Shown here piece by piece: positions 12,101 through 24,100 of a DNA stretch of 64,000 nucleotides; positions within the stretch are counted from its first letter, which is position 1, and every line of letters starts with the position of its first letter. The position numbers were made by a program, and so were the translations under genes. Where the stretch lies: contig CM034534.1 of NCBI GenBank assembly GCA_020002185.1, forward strand, positions 65,564,717 to 65,628,716. Reading direction: 5' to 3'. The notes beneath the pieces are model-generated. The model did not search any database. It was not told the DNA's origin and saw only the letters and a list, made by a program, of their open reading frames with translations. The stretch comes from Paraescarpia echinospica. Lineage: Eukaryota > Annelida > Polychaeta > Sabellida > Siboglinidae.

Positions 12101-15100
12101 AGTATATGAGTATGACACTATTGAGTATTGTGTGACTAGTATAATAAGTATCATAGACATAGTAAGTATGACTGACTGAGTGAGACAGTCAATGAGTAGC
12201 TATGCCTATGCTATGGCTATGCAATGCCAATCAATGGCATGCAATTATTTTGACAGACTTATTTTATTTTCAAATTAACTAACAATTCTTAAATGAATTG
12301 TTTAATTGAGTGATTTAAACCAAATTGTTAGAAGGGTTTTGAGGATAAAAAACTTCATTGACTGAACTTAACAGAAATTTTTTCTTGACAAACTGTCACT
12401 GCATACAATTGCTAGAGTATGTTTTAAACAAAGCAATAATAAATATTTGATCGGCATTTATTGTTAGACAACATTCAATGCATTAAATGTATAACCAGTT
12501 ATGTATGTTATCTTACATCATTATTTCTGTCACATAAAACATCAATAAAATCAAACTTCACAGTATTATTCAAACTTAACTAACATGGACTTCTGTTTCT
12601 CTTTAATTATCGGCAAATTCAAACTGGGTATCGCACACATGGATGATAGTTGCTATATGAGCATTGGGCACGGCCCAGAAGTTCCTTAAATTTTGGACTG
12701 TTTTGTATAAATCAAGGTAGTTGTCAGTATATGCCATTTTATTTCAGAAATATTACGATAACGTCTGCACACTGCTTTGATAGACAGTTACGTATCAATA
12801 AGATTACTTAAGTCAGTAAGTTTTAGTCAAGTTTATTAAGAACTTAGGTCGTTAAGATACGTTCATTAAGTAGTATAACTAACAGTTGATTGAAAGGATG
12901 GCTGAAATATTCAGCAACAGGGCTGGGTTGGATGCATACGCCAAAACTTTTGAAAATTGTATTCCGGGTAAAGATGACGTGACTGTAAAAAAAGGCTATT
13001 TATACTGTTTATATCTAGCAGCAGAGAGGGACCTAACTAAAGCAGTGAGCAGTCTTGGGAAAGCCTTAGACTTGACAACATGTCCCCAATCATCACTTAG
13101 TTCACTCATCCGGGATGTTGTAGTCGGATTAAGGGTATTCAGGAACATCCCGAAACAATGTCCACAGGTAGTGAAGTTCCTCCAGTCAACATGTAACTTA
13201 CCTCGCCGACAAACCACTCATGTTTCTCAAACAACCACCGAAGACGTACCCAGGCCACAAACCACCACAGCAACACAAACAACCACTGAAAACTTACCCT
13301 CAGTCTCACACTCACCATCCACCAAACAACTACATACAGACTGTAGGAAATGTAATCACAGACGTAAATTAGTTCACAAACTTGTAGCAGATAAGAAAGC
13401 ACTTAAGGAGCAACTTTGTAATGAACAAAAGAAAAACTTGCTGAATAGATCAAATGCAGGACGATTTACATCATACAAACTAAGACATCAGTTACTTGTT
13501 AGCAAGCTGAGGAAAGAAAAAGTAAAGTTAAGACGAGAAGTGAATTCACTTGGAAAGAAAGTAGCTAAAACAGCTGAGAGCAATGTACAAAAACTGAAGG
13601 ATGAGCTCAAACAAACAAAACATTGTTTAAAACAATGCAAACACAGAACACAACTTAGCAAACATGTCGCACTTGAAAGTACAAGATCAAAGGCACTGGA
13701 ACATCGAATGAGTGAAGAAACTTTGTCGAAGAAAAATCAGGAGTTGGAAACAGAACAAGATGTGCTGAAAGGTGAACTAGACGAGTTAAAACTAGACAGA
13801 CAGCCTACTACAGTTTCTTCGAAACTGCGAAACAAATTTGATGTTCAGATTAGAAAAGCTATCTACAGATGTCTACAGCACCAAGTACCAGTGGAAGCTA
13901 CTAGCACCTTAGTTCAGCAGATAGTTGGAGACATTGCAGGAGTAGCCATTGATGGAATGCCCAGCGTAGCAACAATTGGCAACATGGCATATGAAATGGG
14001 GGTCATTAGCGACATCTATGCAGGACAAATTTTGATGAATGAAAGGAATCTCTGCTTAGGATTTGATGCTACATCGCTTGATGGGGACCACGTTAACGAG
14101 GTGCATGTAAATCGCACAAATGGCCCCAGTGTTGTCCTTCAAATAAGTACTCTTGCAGGAGGAACCAGGGAAGATTATGCAGGACACATCAAGAACACCT
14201 TGAATGATATCGCCTCGACACAAGCTGCATTTAGGAAAGAAGATGTACACACAGTCAAGTCAACTATCATTTCATCGTTGTCAAGCACCATCACCGACAG
14301 ATGTTCCGTGAACCACTGTCGTAGAAATTTTGAAAACCGATCTGGATTTGGACCTGTTAGAACTCAACTGCAATGTTCACCCCTTGGATGGTCTAGCTCA
14401 TAAGTCTAGACAAGTTCTGAAGAAAGTCGATGCCAACTTGGAAGTCAAGAGCGAGTTATTTGGAAACGACTGCAAGGCAGCTAACGTCATCTACTCCTTA
14501 TCAAAGATTAGGTACAAGCAGGGAAAGGGAGATCCATCCGGATTCAAGTTCTTCATGAAGAAAGAGAACATCAGCCCATGCCTCATCGTGAGATACGTAG
14601 GAAACAGGTTGCACGTCATCTTTCATCTGGCAGGCATTTTCTTCTTCTTGCATAGCCAGTTACAGCTCTACTTGGACAAGTACTGCAGGAACACGACCAG
14701 CTTGAGAACAGCACTGCAAAAGGATTTGAGGCATCCCATTATCATGATGCAGCTCAGATGTCTGGGATTGATAGGGAAATTCCTCACAGGACCATGGATG
14801 CGCGAGTTTTACGCCAATGCTTCAAAGAGAACAAATTTGCAGATGATTCCCCAGATGCGCAAATGCATGCGCAGCCTCACAGACTTTCAAGACGACCCCC
14901 TGCAGATGCTCACTTCAACGAAAGATGTCTTCGAGAACCAGATGAGCCCAGATTCTGTCCTCACATCACTTCAAGCACCAATCACTGACGTCAAAGACAA
15001 GGAGATGCTGGCATCAATCATGCTATCATTACTGGTTGGTGCCGAGGAGCTGTTTAGCAAACAGCTGAAGCGCTACCTGTCAGGAGACCTTGCAAACCCA

Positions 15101-18100
15101 TCATCAGAAGTCATCACCCAAGGAGAATCCGCACCAACGCACAACATTTTTTCGGAACAGACACTTGGCATGGTAGACCACCAGTTCCGACGCGCACCTA
15201 ATGCCACATTTGGTTTTATAGACGGCAAGGTGAAGTTCATCAAGAATGGAATTGCCACATGGCTAGATGGTCAGCCCGAAGAGGAACAGAGGAAAGTTGT
15301 AGAGTTTGCTGTAGGTCGCGGCCGTGACATGCGGGCCTTACTCAAGAAACGAGATGGAATCATCATGCAAGCCCTTTCAGAGAGACAAAGACAGAAGGAG
15401 CAGAGGAGAGACAAAACAAAGAGGAACACATTACAGAAGAAGGTAAAGCAGATCCTGGATGGAACATTAGAACTGGAACAAATGAATGAACCGGAGATGA
15501 CTGAGGATATGACAGAGATAATCACAGCACTGATCTCCAACCCGGCTAGCTTTGTAGGAAAGTACTTGGATCACATTTGGGATGATAATGGAAAAGATGT
15601 CATTTATCATGGGAAGATCGTCCGACTTAAGTGCACGAAGGCAAAGGGGAAAGCATTTGAAATTACGTACTGGAGAAACGACGAGAGTGAAACTGATGGT
15701 GAAGACTCAATTGTTATGCTTGTTGAAGTTATTGTAGATGTCATCTTCAAGGACTTGTGGTTACTAGATTAGTTCAGACACACACGGCCACAGCTTACAA
15801 AGAAATAAAGTAAAACAAAAATGTTGTGTTATTTATATTATGTGACTTACTCGGTTTCAGTTTGACCCATGAACCAGTGAGTAACTGGTTCAACATACAC
15901 ACACGTACTTAGACAAAAAAATTGTACATAATAAAATGTATAATAAAACAATGTTACCGGAAAGAAAACCAGAGCAGTGTATTTTTTTTCTCAAAATAGT
16001 GTATGTTTTTGTATTAATAATATGCCATATTCGGAAGATTCAGGATTTGTTATTTTTAATTGTTTTTTGTATACTAACATGTAAATTCATGTATAAATTC
16101 GTTATAGCTTTCAGTTAAAGGTCTTGGAGGTCGGTATATATTTCCTATAGTAACTCTGTGATAAGCCTCCTCCATCTACTTGTATTATTTGTCACTCAAT
16201 TTTGTTCAAATTAACACCACCCAGTTTTCTTACATACATGGGGCATTGGGTTGTCCCATGTATGGTTCTTCCTGGGTTTAATGTTTGTGTCACGTGCAAA
16301 CCTGGGTCTGTTCTGCGTATTTGTTTTCCTTCCAAATCTGCTTTACATGTATATACATATGTATATTGGTTAAACTTATATTATGCCCATTGGTTAATTT
16401 GACAAGGAATTACATACAATGTTGTCACCTATCCTCATGATTATCTTACATTGCATCTCTTCATTAAATAGTCTTCAAATTTGTGAGAGTTCCTAAAGTT
16501 GTGATGTGACACTAGCAGAATGTAGTTAAGTGTTACAAGAAACTGTGCATCAGGTTTCCACGTTGACGTCGTTGCACAGCTTTTACGAAGAGAAACCATG
16601 TCCAAAAACCATTATGTGTAGTATGCAATAAGATTCATCTTTCTTTCCAGGACACGATGGAGAAACCAACTCTTCTCATTGTTGGGCACAGTTTTGTGCG
16701 ACGGATGGACCGTGTGTGTCAAGTTGGTTGGATAGGTGGAGATAGTCGCAGATACTATCGACCTGATCTTGACTTGGCTGATATGTTTGGAAAGGTCGTT
16801 TTCCACGGGATAGGGGGCCTTACTTTGAGTGGCCTTTTTCGGCAACTGAGAGTGGTGCGAGCAGTTGCGCCAACTGTTGTTCTGATTGACATCGGGACAA
16901 ATGATCTGGGCAATAGTTGTGACCCTGGGAAGCTGGCAGAGGGCATTGTGACATTCGCACACGAACTGCTCACAATACCTTCAGTGGCGCAGGTAGTAGT
17001 TTGCGAGATATTGACACGTATACCTGTACAGTTTGGCCGGTTTAGAGTACGGCCTGATTTTGATCGTGCTCGTCAGATTGTGACAAATAAGGTGCGGGCA
17101 TTGATCGCTGACTCGGAAAACATAATTTTCTACCATCATATTAAGTTGTTGAACGAGAAAAATTACGCGAGAGATGGTGTGCACATGAGTGCATCTGGCA
17201 TGGCCAGGTATGTGGGTAACATGAGGGGAGCGGCTGTAGCTGCTGGTAAGCGATGCTTACAGTAGTGGTTGGCTACTTTCCTTGTGTTACTCATGTACAA
17301 CATTTCTCGACCTATTTTTCTATGTAATTTTGTTATAACTACAATTTTGTTAACTGCAAATTCCTACTTATAACCAAATATTTTCTCTTAAAAAATCTTT
17401 AAAAAAAAAACTACTGGTATACGTCTTGATATCTAGCATACTATAACTTCAGTTACAATAATCCTGCCTGGATCATTTGTTCCTATGTCAATGGTGAATA
17501 CCTTTGCTGCAGCTGCTTGCACATCTTGAACTTGCTGAAATAGACCATCCATGGTATGTGCTCTCCTTCCTAAGGTAAACTACCTTTTCATACATATTGG
17601 CTCATTATAGATCTGGTCATAGTACTGTGACGCACTTCACCTGTCCGAACAACTTGAATCCGTTGTGCAAAACTGTGTCTGACAGTGAACTGTGAAGGTA
17701 CCAAGCCACAGAGTCGTCTAAATATGACACCCATCACTTGCTGGTCCTAGTACTGTGACACACTTCACCTGCCCGAATAAGTTGCATCCGTCGTTCAAAA
17801 CTGTGTCTGACAGTTACCTGTGAAGGTACCAAGCCACAGAGTCGTCTGAATATGACACCTATCACCTGCCTGCATAGGTACACATTTAATGTGGCTGATA
17901 ATATATCTGATATCTACATTGAACACTGTCCAATCAACATGACAGTGACATGAACATTACTTATAGACATCATGTCGAAGAACACAATGTTATTTTACAA
18001 GATACTGAAATATGAACCTTGCTGCACAGATCTTGCAGTCTACTGGCATTAAACTATGAGACAATCAACTGCCAATATTACAAAAAGACTGCATTGTGAG

Positions 18101-21100
18101 CACACCAGACTTCTTCTTCATGACTTGACTCCCGTGGGGAGTAACGCAGAAAGCAGTCTTGCATTTGGCGCATTTGGGTCCAGCGACGGAATACTGTGAA
18201 CAATTTATGAACATTACTTCATCAAGTTCATGTTGAAATGCAGAACATTACATTATGAAGCAGTGACAATTTATTACTGGACTGTACTGAGCCTGCAACA
18301 TTCATCCAACCTGTCAGGACACAGTCACACATAGACACAGTGAAGTATGACTACTCTATTGATCTGTTGAGTTTGTGTGTTATTTAGCCAATATTTACTT
18401 ATTAATAAAGTTATTGTTAATGATATATATGACTTGTTAATGTATATTTATTATAATGTTTAATGTGGTGGTAAACATTGCATAAATTATATAACTGTCT
18501 TCATAATTATGGACATTCCAGCCTTTTATCAAAATGTAGTGGTCAGTCGTTAGCGTGCTAATATTAGCCAATATTAACTTATTAATTAAGTTACTGTTAA
18601 TGTGAAATGACTGGTTAATGTACATTTATTACTATAATTAATGTGGTTTACTGCTTTCATAAATTATACAAATATCTTCATAATCATGGACATTATGGCC
18701 TTTTACTGAAATGTGTCGGTTTGCCGAGGTTGCGCACTAATTAGCCAATATTGACTAATTAAATAAATTATTAAATAATTTGTTAATGTATATTTATTAC
18801 CATTATTAATGTGGTTATACACATTGCATAATATGTATAAATATCTTCATAGTCATGGACATTATGGCCTTTTACTGATATGTTTTGGTCTGTCGAGGTT
18901 GTGCGATAATTACCCAATATTGACTAATTAATTAAATAATAATTATTTTTTATTGCATATTTATTACCATTATTAATGTGGTTATACACATTGCATAATA
19001 TGTATAAAATCTTTATAATCATGGACATTATGGCCTTTAATTGGAGCGTTTTGGTCTGTTGAGTTTTGCATGCTACATAACTAAAATTAACTAATTAATT
19101 GCATTAATTTGGTTATAATTAGTACTAAAAATATTAAATATTATAAATTTGTTACTCTTGTCAATGTGTTTGAAAACCCTGAAGACAGTATTTAAATATC
19201 TGTATAAATAAAAAAGTTATTACATTTTAAAGCAAATATTTACCTATAGAAAACACAAAAATGAGTCCATTTTGCCATTGTAAGAGAGGCACAAAAATGA
19301 CGCTGTTTTTCCGTCTTAAAATCGCAATATCTTTTGATCTATTAAAGGTATCTTAATAAAATAAACAGTTATGTGATCCTTAACCTATTACCTTTAATTT
19401 AAGCCCATTCCCAATGTTCTAGCATGATATAATTTTTTGTTGAAGTGCCTACTTTAATTCTGGGCCACTGATTTTTGGCAGTGCTAGTCTGAACAGTTAT
19501 AAATGGATCGGAAATTGTCACATGTTCTAGTTTTAATAGTGCACAAAATTGATGTCATTCTGTGTTTTATTGAATGTGAATTCTCCATGTTACGGCAGTG
19601 TTCTTGGAATTATGCTACTTTAAACTGTTTAAAAAATTTGAGAAACTGGTTTGAATGACTGTATAAACGTTTAGGGGCTGTTTGTAAAATATGTTGTGAT
19701 ATTTTGGTGATGGAAAGTTACATAAAGGTCTTAGAAAAGTCTGTGAAATGTCAAGATATTTTAAAGTTTTCCCTGTACGAATTGTGTCATAAGATGAATA
19801 TTGCTTGTGACAGATCGAGAAGAAGAATTGTATGTTACGGATGCAACGGGTTGCGCTCTCGGATGAAGGCAACTACACGTGCATCATCAACAACACCTAC
19901 GGAGAACTTCGCTGGACATTTATGCTGCACGCCTACACAGGTGAGATGTCTTGATCATGTGGTCATACTCCGGTTGTATGGAGGTGGACGGGTTTGTTCC
20001 TCTCCCTGTTACCTGCTGAACAGGGGTGAGGGTCAGGTATAGTAGAGCTGAACCATTCACTGTGTTTTTCTTTCCATAGTTTCTGTCCATTGCTCCTTCT
20101 CTCCATCTTTCATCCTCCCCTGATCTTCTCATGTCCCTCCTCACGCAGTCCTCCCATCTCAGCTGTGGCCTTCCCCTTTTCCTGTGTCCTTCATGTTGTT
20201 CCGCCTCTGCTCTCTTCCCTTTTTTCCCGGCATCCATCTTTGCCAAGTGGCTTGCCCATCTCATCCGGCAATCATCTGGGTTGTGATAAGTTAATGTTTT
20301 TTATAAGAACACTGCGGTACTTTGTTAAACTTCTCCATATATCTGGTGTTACTATATCCATGGGTGTGTAAGACAGTCCAGCCCAGAACATGTGGATTTT
20401 ATGGTTGCTATTTTTAAACGGGCATGTTCTTCCTTGCAAAAAGAGTCCTTGTAGCGAGGGTATGTTCACAGTATATGTACGGGTGGGTGGTTATGGTGAG
20501 TGGTAGGGGTGGCGGGGGGTCAGAATATATTTAAAACGATTGGTGGGTCCGCAGATTCATTTGGGTGTGTCCACGTTTGAAAATACATTATGGTAGACCT
20601 TGTTATAGAAAATATCACTGCTAAATATAAATTTGATAGAATTATGCTGAATGAATATTGATTGGTGCATTTACCACATTAAGAGACAGCAATATATCTT
20701 TAATGCTGAGGGAATACTGATTGGTGTGTTTCAATACATTAGAAGACAGCAATACAATAATTTAGAATGAACAGGTCGAGCTGGGGAAAGTATGAACCCT
20801 TTACTGGGGTCCCGGTAGTTGCCCCTAAATAGGAAGACCACGGACACGCTCCTACCGTGTTCCCGTCTTAAGCTTTATTTCATTCCGTGTCTCCTGTTGG
20901 GAAAAGTGGTGACACAAGAAACCATGTTAATGACGACATTAGCACCACTGCTAGAGAAACTAATGCATTTTAAACAAACTTCAAGCGCCTTCTCCAATGA
21001 AGAGATATGATTGCTTGCTAGTAACCTGAAAGGCCGCTTCCGTCCATAAATGCTTCACTCACTCATTCAGAGACGGTTGTTTAAAGTATATGACCTGTTT

Positions 21101-24100
21101 GCGATTGTAAGCAACATGCTAGCACCTCTTATGTCCCTTAATGTAGCTCATTGTCTACCCTGCAGGCCAGGGTATTTCAGTGGCTCTTGTGCTATCTGAT
21201 TCTAACTTTGCTTCTGGCAATTTAAGAATGCCTTTGTTGAAGCGAAGGAAGTCGGTCGAGTACACAGTGATACCCACACAGGCCATCTTTGTATCATGTT
21301 GCACAAGCGCATTTGAGTGATTTTTATGCCAGAATTTAAAGTAGTCAATTCCATGCATGTGCTTAGTGTAAAACCGCAGAAAAAATGGCTGATTTTTAAT
21401 CGGATTTTGGGTCATTGTCACCGTGAGTCATGTTGAACGTGTATTAATTCTGGAATGCTCTCGACAGCAGGCAGTATTGTTAAAGGGGTTGTCAGGTGGG
21501 AAAACCATTCCATTCCACTAAAACATTCACTAAAACACGGATTTAGATAGAGACAAATCCATTTTTGCCATGTTATTGGTCATTTTCTTATCAAAAGACC
21601 ATTTTGAATTATTTCTTGCAAATTAAAATAATCTTATGTAAAATTAACACTATTTATGATATAAAAGTTAAACTATATCTTGATATATTTAACAGAGTCA
21701 GTGTGTACTACAAAATTTTCCATGAAAGTATAACATTTTTGTTCTGTGGTGTGGTAGTATTAGTAAAGTGTATGTTGTTTACAGGTCGTGGTTATGCTCC
21801 TGTGTGGTCACGTCGCAGCAAGGAGTTTCTGTTACCATGGATACATAAACTTGCCGGTTCCACCACTGACCTGAAATGTATCGCCGATGGAAAACCGACT
21901 CCCAATATCTGGTGGCTCAAGGATGGAAGACCTTTCCTCCAACGCGAGCTTGCTCCTGTAAGTAGTATTTGTGAAGATGTAGATTATATTATTGGAGCGT
22001 AATAACTGTTTCTTGTATATAAATTAATTAACACTTGTCTGCCAAGTTTTAGAATAGCTGCATGTAGGCATATATTATTTTATTTTATCATAATAGCTAT
22101 TTCTTGTATCAGTTAATAAAATGTTCCCATCAATTATATATAGTTTTGTCAAAAATATGAACTACAATATAAAAGATGTGAAACATTTTGAAATTACCAG
22201 ATATAGATAAACAATATGTACAATACAAATTAAGAAATAAAAAACTACTTTTTTTAATTTACAAAACATTTGTAAACATAACTACACATTGCATTGACAA
22301 AAAATAAATAAAATTATTGGTAATACTGAAATTTGATTAATTACTTTTACATGAAAAATCCTTTGCAGTTTCTTGCAGATGCTGTTGTCTGATGTATTTT
22401 ATGATTATACAACATTTCATTAAATAAATCTGCTATCAAAGTGCAGCAGTTTTCCAACAATAATGAAACCCTTAGCTGTGCACGCTCTTAACGATGTTGT
22501 TTGTTCTCAGATCGAGCGTCACCGGTGGACTCTGCGGATGAAGGACTTGATGCCCTCAGACAAGGGCAACTACACGTGCTTCGTGGAGAACCGCTATGGA
22601 CAACTCAACTTCACCTTCAACCTCGACATAGTTGGTGAGTCACATGGCTCTGTCCTCAGTATTGTCAGTGGATAGGTTTATCAGACTGGATGGTTCATAA
22701 TTATAACCCACCTCGGAGATCCGGACATTAAGTAGCACGGATCTATTTTAGACACGAGCCAAAAATACCTGTCTCGGTCATGTTCTGGCAGTTTAGTGAT
22801 GTTGGCAGAATTGCATAACTTATAATCACATCTTTCAATGTCAAGTTTATTTTCCTTGATAAACAATCCAAAAGTAATAAAGTACAGAATGTATAGATTA
22901 ATAAAATAGACAATATGCTTTTTATTTAAAGTTTGCTGCAATTTTTTGGCAATAAATCTAAAACTACTAAGTATATTTCAACAAATGAGGTATAATTTTA
23001 AAGCTCATTGTCTGTCTAAAATCCAAAAAGGTACAAAATTCAATTTCACAATGTTGCAACTTAATACCCGCTTTTGCTGTGGCTGGTCACTATTAGTAAT
23101 ATCTATTCTTTTCCCACAGTAGTTTACCTTGTATTCTCATGATGTTTCGACTGCTCTCAGCAGTATTCCTCAGATGGCTGCTGATAGATGGCGATACAGT
23201 AGTTATTCTGCGAAGTTGTACCTAGCGGTAGCCATCTGAGCAAGATTGCTGAGAGCACTCGAAACATCACAAGATATACAAGAAAAACTGATTGCGTGAA
23301 AGTACTTTGAATGGAACACACTGATTATGTAAATGTTAGCGGTGTGGGTATGTTTAATAAAATAGACAAATATCTCATTTGATTCTTGATAACCCAAAGG
23401 CATCTTAGACCAATTCCAGTCTGGCGCATTTGCTATGGATGGGAACAACCCATGAGATATCAGTCAGTTTAGTTTCCTTAGTATATTCTCATATTTACCA
23501 TAAATTTACTTAGAAGATTTGTTCCACTCATTTATTGTGCTCTGTAAAAAATGTTGTCGCAAAATCTTGATAAATGTTTTTGTCGGTTACGCGTAGCTGC
23601 AATTGCTAACCCAGTCATGAAAGCCAATTTGTTTTGAGAATACATATTTTCGTGGCAGTAGTTATGTAACTATAAGGTACGTCTGTTCGTATAGGGTGGG
23701 TGAAACATTGTAAAAGGAAATAAGGGGTTAAAAGTGAGGTGTCTGTTTTTATGGGGTGTCAAACATTGAACCATAAACTTCTGCACATCCACAAAGGTGC
23801 ATCATCGCAACGCAAATGCATTCACAGCGAGCGACCATGAGGTTTTTTTTTGGGTGGGGGCACATTCTGCACCCCACCAAGGGGGTAGACATGAGAATGT
23901 TTACCAATAAGCTGAATAAAGCCCGGGCAAAAACCTGATCTGCATTGCATATCGAAGACATTTGCAGGCGTTGTTGTGGGAATCACAGGGCGTGGGTGAA
24001 CTTTGTGTCAGAGGGGTGTGGAAAGCGGGGCGATTCCTCCACTGGGAATGCAAGTGCCGCCGATGTGTAACCATAGTAAATTCACACTTGCAACAAATAC

